Source: Solen grandis
Taxonomy: Eukaryota; Mollusca; Bivalvia; Adapedonta; Solenidae
Assembly: GCA_021229015.1 (NCBI GenBank)
Contig: CM037789.1
Location: forward strand, 30,680,971-30,744,970
Reading direction: 5' to 3'
DNA length: 64,000 nt
Shown piece after piece: positions 48,701-53,836 of this stretch. The first letter of the stretch is position 1. Each line of letters opens with the position of its first letter. The position numbers and the translations under genes were made by a program. The notes below the pieces were generated by a model. That model was given only the letters and a program-made list of their open reading frames with translations, did not search any database and was not told where the DNA came from.

Positions 48701-51289
48701 ATATTGGTAACCCTTGTTTCTGATGATCTTCCAGAGTTTTGGAGGGGCGGGGCTAAGTCAGGACACGCCCCTTGTGTACTTCATGGGGGCGGCTCGCACA
48801 CTTAGAATTGCAGATGGACCGGACGAGGTTCACAGACGAACCGTAGCAGCTCGGGAATACAGAAAATACGCTAAACTGTGATAAATGTTTTTCATAAGTG
48901 ATAAATGATAAATATTTCGCACATAATGATTGGTGCAACACCTCAGTCTTTGAATAGCATTCTTAAATATTGAGATTTATGCTGTTCATGACTTATCAAC
49001 ATCTCTGAGGTAAATATAAGTTAACATTAGAAACGGTTCAGACAGAACATTTTTTCAACCTTATAAAGGTATCCAAGGTTTCCTTCCAGTGCTAGAAAGT
49101 GGGGAACCTTTGTGATGATGAATCAAGGGCAATAGCTGATTTTAATTATCCTGTATATTTCATTGGTTAATATTTGAATTGATTATAATTATTGATTAAT
49201 GATTGTGTTTTCCTGTACGTTTATTATCATTGTTGATCTATTATGTATACATGACATGACTGAGTAATGGGAATTTAGCTGTATATTGTCATATGATATA
49301 TTTTGAGTCACATTATTTGAGTGAAAGCAGCTATTAACCCTTTCCCTCATAGAGGACACCATGAAAAGACCTATGCGAACAGCATAAAACCAGATCAGCC
49401 TGCGAGTAACTCGCAGGCTGATCAGGTTTTATGCTGTTCGCTGCTCCTCAGTGGTCTGGAAATGAGGATTTTGTAATTGAATTTGGTAAGGTTTAACTGT
49501 GGTTTTCTGCAGATCAGGCTTTATGTGGTACCTATTGAGGGCATCAAAATGAGTCTATATGAGGGAAAGGGTTAAATCATGTATTTGAAAAGGTGTGTAG
49601 ATCATAATATAGTATACAGAAATCAAGGCTGACAGTTTATTTGATTGTAATGCAAGGAATAATGTTTTAGGATCGTAGTTTTATTGGCAGAAAAAGGAGC
49701 TACTTGTAGTTTCTTTTGATGTATGCAAACTTATTTATTTTGTATAATGGTTGTTGATTTACTTGTTTATGTTCAAATCTTTAGTGTAACTGTTTCCATC
49801 ATATCTATATATGGGGATGACATACTGATTTGGGTCAAACTGTTTGTCCATCAGTTTGTCAGTCTGTCCATCACATATTGTCTGTTTATGAACCTGAACC
49901 TCTGTAAGGATATTTTATCCTCTTAAGAGAATGTGTAGAGTGGAGATTTCAGCCACCTGACATCAAGGTCAAGGTCACACTGAGAAGTCATATGACATCA
50001 AGGTCAAGGTGAAATTAGACTGTGAAATTGATAAGTGTATGACCATTTTTGTGTCACCTGCTGTAAGCACAGGTAACACAGAGGAATCACTTTTCTGACA
50101 TCTGTCTGTTCGTCTGTCCGTCACGCTTCAGCAGGTAAAACATGTGTTCCAAAGATCACTCTTGTTGTAATGCTATATGTTTCTTGTGTTGCTAGTGATG
50201 TTTTCTTAAAGTAGAAATAAAAATGTCTTCCATTTATATACATATAGTCAGAGCTTGGTCATATGATTTGCCCACCATCTGATCAAAATTTATACTTTTT
50301 GCTACTCCTCAGGATTCAAGTATTAATCAAGACTTGAAACTTTTCTGACATTTTATTGATTGTAATTTCTATGTATATTTTTTTCTTCTATTTGTTAAGG
50401 CTGAAAACCATTAATTTCTGTGAAATAAGGGATGAAATCAATGATATTTGTAGTAATTTAAGTTTTCTTGCAAAAAAAATTGTATTTTATTTGTATTAAA
50501 TTTGATTAAACATGTAAGACTTTATTTTTAAAATTTGATGTTTCATAGAAAGTGTTAAAATATTTTATTAATGAACAGAATTCTAAATGCCCTTTATACA
50601 CATTCATTATAATGCTGCATTTGGAGTCCGAGCATAGTTTGTTATACGTATTGGACTGCATTGTAATTGAATAAGAAATAAACAAAAAATGTTAAAGGTT
50701 TGTTGTCGATTATTTGATTGTGATGGTGTTATAAAACAAGTTTTATTGGTATATCAGCGAAATGATTTTTCCAGACAATAATACAACTTTTAGGTAATTA
50801 TACTTATTTCTATAACAGCAATGGGCATTCCTAAATAAGATTATTTGCCATACACAAGTGTTAAAAGATTGGGTTGTAATATTTATATGTTAACAAACAA
50901 AAAATGATAACAATGATAAATCATGAAGCAGCGATATCATGTCTTAATGATGGAGAGTGTAGTTAAATATGGCCAATTAAAATATAAAAATGGAAGTACA
51001 GGTAATAATATATTATTATAAAGTTTTGCCAGTGTTTCAAAATGACATATTTTGTACACAATGAGGCACCCTTTAAATATTTTTTTTCAAGTTTGTTTCC
51101 ATGGTAACTATGATGTATAATTGCTAGGCATACGGAGGGGCCGGTCTTTCGGGTGATTTTCCGTTGGTACAGATGTACAAGCGAGCTAGAATTGTCAGAA
51201 TTGCGGATGGACCGGACGAAGTTCACACCAGGACAGTAGCCAGACTCACATATAGAGAGATGACCAGCAAAGCACCAGCTAAACTTTGA
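16797..51289 (+). CDS. ACAD10: Acyl-CoA dehydrogenase family member 10 (HAD + kinase + ACAD), with alternative exons
   Basis: About 1,000 residues are recovered from 20 constitutive exons plus one choice from each of two alternative sets; the vertebrate protein is 1,059. Order: basic presequence (1-38); HAD-like domain (nucleophile motif FDMGGV, motif II LLTNNW, motif III KPHPKIY, motif [10 protein letters not shown]); APH/ChoK-like kinase ([34 protein letters not shown]); linker; acyl-CoA dehydrogenase ([53 protein letters not shown]). Mammalian ACAD10 (mitochondrial) and ACAD11 (peroxisomal) are reported to catabolise 4-hydroxy fatty acids: the kinase phosphorylates the 4-hydroxyacyl-CoA and the dehydrogenase domain completes its conversion. 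One HAD exon (after 16968) cannot be found. Exon 10 exists in two versions and the last exon in three. All C-termini end AKL (PTS1). Confidence 0.95.
17338..17979 (+). mobile_element. Split bivalve repeat surrounding the exon 1 copy
   Basis: The left end (17338-17434) reads ttagctcacctgagcacaac followed by tgctcaaggtgagc, a hairpin-bearing terminus common in bivalve genomes. The right end (about 17870-17979) has actactggccagatttt, cagatgttccttgggt and gggccatcatgggcctcttg, the typical far end of the same family. The usual internal sequence is replaced by the exon 1-like segment. Confidence 0.55.
17478..17830 (+). pseudogene. Degraded duplicate of ACAD10 exon 1 and flanks
   Basis: Aligns in order with 16724-17110: shared blocks include cttcactccaaagacagagg, agacttgcctgcag, gccatgga, aggccaaaagc and gggtaatcc...ccctctcc, then intron sequence (ttttgttgtaaaaa, gggatgat). 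It carries many one- to few-base deletions and has no open frame. Just before it, 17443-17477 repeats host sequence 17229-17263. It may be a decayed tandem copy or poorly polished consensus. Confidence 0.75.
18404..18607. mobile_element. MITE with TTAACCCTTAC / GCATGGTAAGAGTTAA ends
   Basis: About 200 bp with imperfect terminal inverted repeats and internal foldback gatcagcctgca ... tgcagtctgatca. It belongs to a MITE group common in bivalves. Confidence 0.65.
18893..19087 (+). CDS. ACAD10: ACAD10 exon 3: HAD core (motif II)
   Basis: 195 nt, phase 0 to 0. It encodes [20 protein letters not shown], then [20 protein letters not shown] and up to LSLFDV. LLTNN is HAD motif II. The acceptor (atatcag) has a weak pyrimidine tract and was chosen because a stop lies just upstream (18851). 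Its phase-0 start does not fit the phase-1 end of exon 1, so another exon must lie between them. Confidence 0.87.
19494..19750 (+). mobile_element. tRNA-derived SINE (family A), full length, with target duplication
   Basis: A box tggctgagcggttacag, B box gggttcgaatccc, a conserved core (ggaagccttccagctggctt) and a tail of tgaaatactgtcgc...caacaacaac. Direct repeats gccacaaa flank it at 19486-19493 and 19751-19758. Confidence 0.9.
20160..20262. mobile_element. Partial MITE related to the AACCCTTTCCCTCAT family
   Basis: The right end matches (atcaaaatgagtctatatgag then aaagggtt). The left half is different or decayed. Confidence 0.5.
20865..21023 (+). CDS. ACAD10: ACAD10 exon 4: HAD motifs III and IV
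   Basis: 159 nt, phase 0 to 0. It encodes [20 protein letters not shown] (motif III Lys) and then [19 protein letters not shown] (motif IV acidic pair), ending QTIK. Confidence 0.94.
21044..21296 (+). mobile_element. Foldback-type repeat, copy 2 of 2
   Basis: Reverse-complement match to 8502-8775: gtgtttacactgg, gcagtatggagattctgca, ttggttgctatggtaac and caacaccagttacttg. It begins about 20 bp after ACAD10 exon 4. Confidence 0.7.
21735..22022 (+). mobile_element. SINE (family B), decayed
   Basis: tctgagtggtcagagcatcc (A-box region), ggtcatgggtttaatacc (weak B box), gtactcagcatataagggta, gactgggtgtggtatcatg and a tail in aaaccaataaacaaaca, as in 42874-43157. Confidence 0.75.
22105..22264 (+). 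CDS. ACAD10: ACAD10 exon 5: HAD to kinase linker
   Basis: 160 nt, phase 0 to 1. It encodes [19 protein letters not shown] and the linker to [17 protein letters not shown], matching the vertebrate segment after TIKVNDPE. Confidence 0.9.
22677..22771 (+). CDS. ACAD10: ACAD10 exon 6: kinase N-lobe
   Basis: 95 nt, phase 1 to 0. It encodes [19 protein letters not shown] and [15 protein letters not shown] is the nucleotide-binding loop of the APH-like family, and the Lys in LRKKP is the ATP-contacting lysine. Confidence 0.94.
23901..24016 (+). CDS. ACAD10: ACAD10 exon 7: kinase N-lobe
   Basis: 116 nt, phase 0 to 2. It encodes [20 protein letters not shown] and [26 protein letters not shown] is the signature helix of ACAD10/11-type kinases. 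Confidence 0.95.
24393..24574 (+). CDS. ACAD10: ACAD10 exon 8: kinase hinge and C-lobe
   Basis: 182 nt, phase 2 to 1. It encodes [20 protein letters not shown], then [20 protein letters not shown]. The TPFYLM hinge and the LCKIHSVD helix match the family. Confidence 0.95.
24975..25173. mobile_element. MITE with AAGGTAATCCATC ends, copy 2
   Basis: About 199 bp with terminal inverted repeats taaggtaatccatccatca and tagatggattacctta. Confidence 0.82.
25268..25418 (+). CDS. ACAD10: ACAD10 exon 9: kinase catalytic loop
   Basis: 151 nt, phase 1 to 2. It encodes [20 protein letters not shown] and ends [15 protein letters not shown](LDN) is the Brenner-type catalytic loop with the catalytic Asp; its final Arg codon is completed by either version of exon 10. 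Confidence 0.95.
25870..26360. repeat. Array of short hairpins with a TCCAA core
   Basis: At least nine short palindromes in ACAD10 intron 9. Three of the type tacatTCCAAatgta / cacatTCCAAgtgtg lie at about 25870-25975. Six have loop TCCAAT: gtaggg/ccctac (26058-26075), atgggg/ccccat (26087-26104), a mixed one at 26125-26142, taggg/cccta (26145-26160), tgggg/cccca (26175-26190) and tgggg/cccca (26214-26229). Two more with loops ending tCAAT and ctag stems lie at about 26288-26375. Stem sequences change on both sides together. Confidence 0.7.
27247..27392 (+). CDS. ACAD10: ACAD10 exon 10a: kinase metal-binding motif, version a
   Basis: 146 nt, phase 2 to 1, with good splice sites (tttacag / gtgagt). 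It encodes [27 protein letters not shown] and [24 protein letters not shown] carries the Mg-binding Asp. This version is closest to vertebrate ACAD10 (HPEEPE, YLP and FPVL in the same places), so it is probably the default form. Confidence 0.94.
28065..28195 (+). mobile_element. Short GTGTCACC MITE, copy 2
   Basis: gtgtcacctgctgtaagcag then aggtgacac form a terminal hairpin. The other half is gtccgtccgtcc-rich and ends tcagcaggtgacacatgtg...actcttgtt. Confidence 0.8.
28272..29257 (+). mobile_element. Tandem-core element (TATACCCCCGAAACG family), copy 1
   Basis: The left end is a palindrome (tatacccccgaaacga ... tttggggggtata), followed by ggtcggtcgg repeats and then about five units of about 145 bp (gtgcagtgcacaagaaccat). 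The right end is gcgggggtattaatcacatt then tagtgatagttctagttt. Same architecture as the 161 bp element. Confidence 0.85.
30151..30296 (+). CDS. ACAD10: ACAD10 exon 10b: alternative metal-binding exon
   Basis: 146 nt, same length and phases (2 to 1) as exon 10a, with acceptor atggacag and donor gtgagt. It encodes [27 protein letters not shown] and [19 protein letters not shown]. 26 of 48 residues match exon 10a. The catalytic core is intact; the loops on both sides are changed. Including both exons would shift the frame, so they must be mutually exclusive if both are used. The acceptor has a weaker pyrimidine tract than 10a. Confidence 0.83.
30670..30728. repeat. (TTTC)n microsatellite
   Basis: About 13 uninterrupted tttc units in the intron after exon 10b. 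Confidence 0.97.
31616..32634. repeat. 25 bp minisatellite interrupted by an element
   Basis: Units of about 25-30 bp (tatgatgtatgatatgttta) at 31616-31760 and again at 32580-32634. The transposon at 31761-32580 was therefore inserted into an existing array. Confidence 0.85.
31761..32580 (+). mobile_element. Tandem-core element (TATACCCCCGAAACG family), copy 2
   Basis: Same ends and orientation as copy 1, with about one unit fewer. It sits inside a short-period minisatellite whose units continue on both sides. Together the two copies bracket exon 10b. Confidence 0.85.
32826..32999 (+). CDS. ACAD10: ACAD10 exon 11: kinase C-lobe end
   Basis: 174 nt, phase 1 to 1. It encodes [40 protein letters not shown] and VYKRALS, matching the family's [23 protein letters not shown] helix. 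It can join either version of exon 10. Confidence 0.95.
33530..33835. mobile_element. MITE-like repeat, related to 40465-40665 and 47165-47388
   Basis: Shared blocks: agtctgatcagggt, cagattctacagtctgcaaa and tacatgaatattcatg...aaagg. Ends resemble ttaaccctttac / aagggttaa. The three copies are diverged. Confidence 0.6.
35330..35536 (+). CDS. ACAD10: ACAD10 exon 12: kinase to dehydrogenase linker
   Basis: 207 nt, phase 1 to 1. It encodes the end of the kinase domain ([18 protein letters not shown]) and a Ser/Gly/Lys-rich, probably disordered linker. Confidence 0.88.
35868..36275. mobile_element. Long-arm foldback element in intron 12
   Basis: Left arm about 35868-35998 and right arm about 36125-36270 are inverted copies with about 85-90% identity by eye: cttctgcgcatgtgcacttc against gaagtgcacatgcgcagaag, and gactgctgacattttccag against ctggaaaatgtcagcagtc. 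No coding capacity. Confidence 0.82.
36509..36675 (+). CDS. ACAD10: ACAD10 exon 13: ACAD N-terminal helices
   Basis: 167 nt, phase 1 to 0. It encodes [39 protein letters not shown] and EPVEKLK, the first helices of the dehydrogenase domain. Confidence 0.93.
37110..37250 (+). CDS. ACAD10: ACAD10 exon 14
   Basis: 141 nt, phase 0 to 0. It encodes [36 protein letters not shown] and KYIIAPE, a strongly conserved part of ACAD10/11. Confidence 0.95.
37501..37638 (+). CDS. ACAD10: ACAD10 exon 15: FAD-binding segment
   Basis: 138 nt, phase 0 to 0. It encodes [20 protein letters not shown] and [16 protein letters not shown] is the FAD-binding segment of acyl-CoA dehydrogenases. Confidence 0.96.
38649..38739 (+). 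CDS. ACAD10: ACAD10 exon 16: beta-domain start
   Basis: 91 nt, phase 0 to 1. It encodes [20 protein letters not shown] and [10 protein letters not shown], the middle beta domain with the INGxKWW(I/T)(S/T)G motif. Confidence 0.95.
39223..39415. mobile_element. MITE with AAGGTAATCCATC ends, copy 3
   Basis: About 193 bp with terminal repeats ttaaggtaatccattcatca and ggatggattacctta. It ends about 50 bp before the exon 17 acceptor AG. Confidence 0.82.
39467..39625 (+). CDS. ACAD10: ACAD10 exon 17: beta-domain
   Basis: 159 nt, phase 1 to 1. It encodes [40 protein letters not shown] and FGYDDAP. A MITE ends about 50 bp before its acceptor. Confidence 0.95.
39662..40025. mobile_element. Bivalve repeat fragment ending aacagacaagcattggcg
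   Basis: The right end (aaacagacaagcattggcgc then gctctagtt) has the same layout as the element at 58310-58557. The internal sequence (ccaataactccaacactttt, atggcccgtcc) is typical of the group. Confidence 0.45.
40465..40665. mobile_element. MITE (TTAACCCTTTAC family)
   Basis: Starts taacccttta and ends gaagggttaa, with tgtctgatcagggtc and acatgaatattcatgag blocks shared with 33530 and 47165. Confidence 0.65.
40825..40997 (+). CDS. ACAD10: ACAD10 exon 18
   Basis: 173 nt, phase 1 to 0. It encodes [20 protein letters not shown] and [20 protein letters not shown], the acyl-chain pocket helix of this subfamily. Confidence 0.96.
41386..41529 (+). CDS. ACAD10: ACAD10 exon 19
   Basis: 144 nt, phase 0 to 0. 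It encodes [20 protein letters not shown] and [20 protein letters not shown], including the RxxFGKPL motif and a C-terminal helix of the dehydrogenase fold. Confidence 0.96.
42204..42362. repeat. Imperfect foldback
   Basis: atttcacaaatgtctcaaat near 42207 pairs with atttgagatgttttgtgaaa near 42341. It is a short inverted-repeat element in intron 19. Confidence 0.6.
42490..42635. mobile_element. 146 bp MITE with 19 bp inverted repeats
   Basis: aagtcccagtaatggttcc at 42490-42508 and ggaaccattacagggactt at 42617-42635 differ at one position. Confidence 0.82.
42874..43157 (+). mobile_element. tRNA-derived SINE (family B), full length, 13 bp target duplication
   Basis: A box gatggccaagtggttagagc, B box gtgagtttgatcccc, conserved core cactcagcatataagggtag and tail aacccaattaacaaacaaat. 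Direct repeats aatttaaattgaa flank it at 42861-42873 and 43158-43170. Confidence 0.93.
43387..43464 (+). CDS. ACAD10: ACAD10 exon 20: last shared exon
   Basis: 78 nt, phase 0 to 0. It encodes [20 protein letters not shown] and IDRAIQ. It ends in phase 0, so each of the three downstream terminal exons can follow in frame. Confidence 0.95.
43465..46825. other. ACAD10 intron 20, no other gene seen
   Basis: A 3.4 kb intron holding one SINE of family C and otherwise AT-rich DNA. I looked for a further copy of the terminal exon (an [14 protein letters not shown] segment) and found none. Confidence 0.6.
45140..45350 (+). mobile_element. SINE (family C), copy 2
   Basis: ccaaaagttatgggttccaa (B-box region), ggggcaagaatttttt, aaagtactagtccaacccaa and gtataagttataaaaactta match the SINE at 1297-1493 read on its own strand. 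Confidence 0.75.
46826..46972 (+). CDS. ACAD10: ACAD10 terminal exon 21a
   Basis: 147 nt (48 residues plus TAA), phase 0, acceptor tttccttacag. It encodes [33 protein letters not shown] and a basic tail ending SAKL. It keeps the Trp-Ala-Arg seen in vertebrate ACAD10. The flavin-side GGGGL loop and [10 protein letters not shown] active-site segment are intact. In my alignment, the Asp of ADGP sits where medium-chain acyl-CoA dehydrogenase has its catalytic Glu. Confidence 0.94.
   Translation, partial: AHGGGGLHSDFPLAAFSAWARVLRIADGPDEVHMRAVARNEYKKSAKL
47165..47388. mobile_element. MITE (TTAACCCTTTAC family), copy near exon 21a
   Basis: agctgtctgatcagggtt, agattctacacagtctgcaa and a gtaaagggttaa end. 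It lies about 200 bp past the exon 21a stop, so may be in its 3' UTR. Confidence 0.6.
48067..48193. repeat. Three 42 bp tandem units
   Basis: tgtgatgagtgttgtatgct recurs at 48067, 48109 and 48151. Confidence 0.95.
48297..48541. mobile_element. 245 bp TIR element (GGGGCCCATTTCACTAAAC)
   Basis: ggggcccatttcactaaact at the left end is inverted at the right as agtttagtgaaacgggcccc. A caggggccc-type end is compatible with hAT, but no clean 8 bp duplication was seen. It lies between exons 21a and 21b. Confidence 0.8.
48735..48881 (+). CDS. ACAD10: ACAD10 alternative terminal exon 21b
   Basis: 147 nt (48 residues plus TGA), phase 0, acceptor gatcttccag. It encodes [33 protein letters not shown] and a basic tail ending YAKL. 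All family-invariant positions are kept, while pocket-lining residues differ from 21a ([10 protein letters not shown] against [10 protein letters not shown]). An AATAAA near 50216 could serve as poly(A) signal. Confidence 0.92.
   Translation, partial: SFGGAGLSQDTPLVYFMGAARTLRIADGPDEVHRRTVAAREYRKYAKL
49336..49573. mobile_element. Hairpin MITE (AACCCTTTCCCTCAT family), copy 3
   Basis: Nearly identical to 3646-3883, including the internal palindrome. It lies between terminal exons 21b and 21c. Confidence 0.9.
50050..50166 (+). mobile_element. Short GTGTCACC MITE, copy 3
   Basis: tgtgtcacctgctgtaagca ... cgtcacgcttcagcaggtaa ... cactcttgtt, as at 28065-28195. Confidence 0.75.
51128..51289 (+). 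CDS. ACAD10: ACAD10 alternative terminal exon 21c
   Basis: 162 nt (53 residues plus TGA), phase 0, acceptor attgctag. It encodes [33 protein letters not shown] and a tail five residues longer than the other two, ending APAKL. AATAAA-like signals follow at about 51488 and 51567. Its reading frame is as clean as the other two. Confidence 0.92.
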   Translation, partial: AYGGAGLSGDFPLVQMYKRARIVRIADGPDEVHTRTVARLTYREMTSKAPAKL

Positions 51290-52017
51290 AGATAGGATGC
51301 TGTCATAAACAATGAGGAAAACATATTTTCAATTGGAAGAAATGCCGGGATAAATGTGAAAGTAGACATCCGATTGTTGAAAATTGGGACAGTTGGTGAC
51401 ATAGCTTGAAGTTTGAAAGTCGGTATTGTCTGCAAATCGTCTCCAAATTTGACATAGGTGCTTTTCAATGGATTGGTACAAAACAATAATAAATACATAT
51501 AGATAAAGAAGCAGTGAAAATAGTTTTTCAACAGTCCATCTATTTTAAAAAATGAAAAGTTGATTAATAAAAAAAAAAAATATTTAAAAACATATTTAGC
51601 GTAATTGTCTGTGGAATCTTTATCATAATTGTGGTATATCATGTATCAGAATCAAAGGAAACCGGAATTTGTGATTACCAAAATCAGAGACTTCATACAC
51701 GGGGATATGAAACGAGGCTATCACTAATATGAAAGTTTGCCAGTAGTCCCTCGGTGCACTGAGCGCTTTGATTACTATGCTTAAAGTAGCAAATATAAGG
51801 TTTTGTTTACTAAGCTTTAATGTTCTAGTATCCCGATATTTTACATGAGACAGATGTAGTGCTGCATCGCTGCTACAACATACACTGGATCCAGCTCCGC
51901 CGCAGTAGTTGCCTCCCCTTACAGTTGTCGATAACGTTAAAGTAGCGTAGCGTGACGTAACCGGTGCGCGGAGTTAGACACTGGATAAGTGACACGACAC
52001 CAGTCTTACAAACGTAC

Positions 52018-52335
52018 CGTCTCTAGTGGCCGATTGGTCAGAGCAGCCGCCGCGGGAGCGGGAGGTCTTGGGTTTGATCTCCGGTCGTGACATGCCAAAG
52101 TCATAAAAAGTTGTACTGGTATAGCTCCCTTTCTTGGCGCTCAGTATGTAAGGGTAGTTCCAGGACTGGTTGGCCCGATGCCCAGATAATGTGACAGGGA
52201 ATGGTTTCATACGACATGTCTGGCGTGATACTGCAGTGTGGCGTGATTCTGCAATGTGGCAACACTATATCTGAAGTATACATCGTCTCCAAAAGACTGA
52301 AATACAGTCGGCGGGACGTTCAACCCAGTAAACAA
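52018..52335 (+). mobile_element. SINE (family B)
   Basis: tctctagtggccgattggtc (A box), ttgggtttgatctccgg (B box), gctcagtatgtaagggtagt and a tail in aacccagtaaacaaaacaaa. It has a short internal duplication (gcgtgatactgcagtgtgg / gcgtgattctgcaatgtgg). Confidence 0.85.
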
Positions 52336-52639
52336 AACAAACAACCTTTCTTAAACAATAAACGTGTGACAAAACAAACAAATTTACTTAAACAATAAAC
52401 GTGTGTCGATACCATATTCAGGAATGTTTATATGTTTTCTATCGTTTAAAAGAGTCAATACAACAGTTAACGAAGTAATCAGAGGTTCAGTGTACATTTA
52501 AGTTATTGCCTACATAGACGCTGTTTTTGATGGATTCACCCCTAATGAACACACATTTGTGATTTTATTACAATGTAATTATAATGCACAGGACAATAAC
52601 TTTAATAAAAACACAATTTACAGTCATTAAAACCGTTCT

Positions 52640-52850
52640 TACAGTTGCGGTCGTATGGACTGGGTGTTTAGAACGTCCCGGCAAGTAACCTCCAGGTTCG
52701 ATCCCCGGCCTTGACATACCAAGTCGTTAAAAATAGAACTCGTAGCTCTCAGTTCGGCGCTCAGCATATAAGGGTAGTTCCAGGACTGGTTGGCCCTGTG
52801 TCAGGATAATGTGACTGGGTGTGGTATCATACCACATGTATACGTCTTAA
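52640..52850 (+). mobile_element. SINE (family B), 3'-truncated
   Basis: aggttcgatccccggccttg (B box), gctcagcatataagggtagt and gactgggtgtggtatcatac. The A-box region is decayed and the tail is missing. Confidence 0.7.
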
Positions 52851-53520
52851 TTGAGCATAATAATAATTTTGTTGAATGAGTTAATACCATTGACAATTTG
52901 TTCTTTCGTTGAATAGTATATTTTCTATTTTGCGACCAATTTCAGTTTGAAGAAAACATTAAAAAAAAGAAATAGAACTTGTTTTCCTACTGATAACATT
53001 TTTACAAATGGCTACTTAATTTAGAATTAAAACACGTGGTCAAATCTTAAATTTGCTTACTGAAACATTTAGTACATAACACAAAACACGCACACACGCA
53101 CATAGATTGCTGAAACTTAAAACTACGAGGAGAAACGAACGAAAACGCGCAGAGAATGATAAATATATTGAGTAACATTACGGACGATTTCGAGAATGCC
53201 ATTTCATTTACAATATGTGAATAGGATCAATTCACAACACATGTTACCCCCGTAAAGCCCTAAATCTCTGATCTTCTGAGGTAAAATCAATTAACCACCA
53301 CGTGTGACTGTTCTGTTGTATGCATCCACTGGTAATGACAATAGTTGGGAGAGTAATTCGCGCTCGTGCAAAATTACACATGGTGGAACGTGGCAGACGA
53401 CATGTATTGGAATATTGGTGACGTAGTGTCACGTGTTAGACTACTCATATTCTGATGGTGGTGATGATGATTAGCTTGTAAATTAATTTAAAGGAAAAAA
53501 AAACGCGTACTAAGTTATGA

Positions 53521-53529
53521 ATATATAAA
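53521..53529 (+). promoter_or_regulatory. Candidate TATA box of the P4HA-like gene
   Basis: atatataaa lies 84-92 bp before the start ATG, which leaves room for a start site near 53550-53560 and a short 5' UTR. Confidence 0.4.
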
Positions 53530-53612
53530 ACTTGAAAGTGATTTAGAAAAGGATACATTTTACAGTATCGTTAATTAAAAAATAAATTAATAAACAAGTG
53601 ATAATTTTAAAA

Positions 53613-53836
53613 ATGGACAGGTTTACCGTAGTACCGGCGATTTTTGGTGTTTTGCTGTGCTTATCAGCCATGAGCGGCGTTGCTATGGGTTCGTGGGGTT
53701 CTTTTACTGGATACGCCAATCTTGAGAAACTTTACACACTGGAGGACGAGCTGATTGCCATTACTGACCTGATATTGAATATGGAGAAAGTCCAACATGA
53801 AGGATCGGACCTGCACGGGATATTTGACCTTGGCAG
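53613..53836 (+). CDS. P4HA-like exon 1: signal peptide and P4Ha_N start
   Basis: 224 nt, ending in phase 2 at a GT donor. It begins at the first ATG (53613). A hydrophobic core (VVPAIFGVLLCLSAMSGVAM) is followed by LEKLYTLEDELIAITDLILN, the first helix of P4Ha_N, and ends HGIFDLG. Confidence 0.88.

Larger units (their letters stand above)
51290..53612. other. Between ACAD10 and the P4HA-like gene
   Basis: No exon recognised. It holds two SINEs of family B (52018-52335 and 52640-52850), the presumed 3' end of exon 21c transcripts and the P4HA-like promoter region. Confidence 0.55.
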
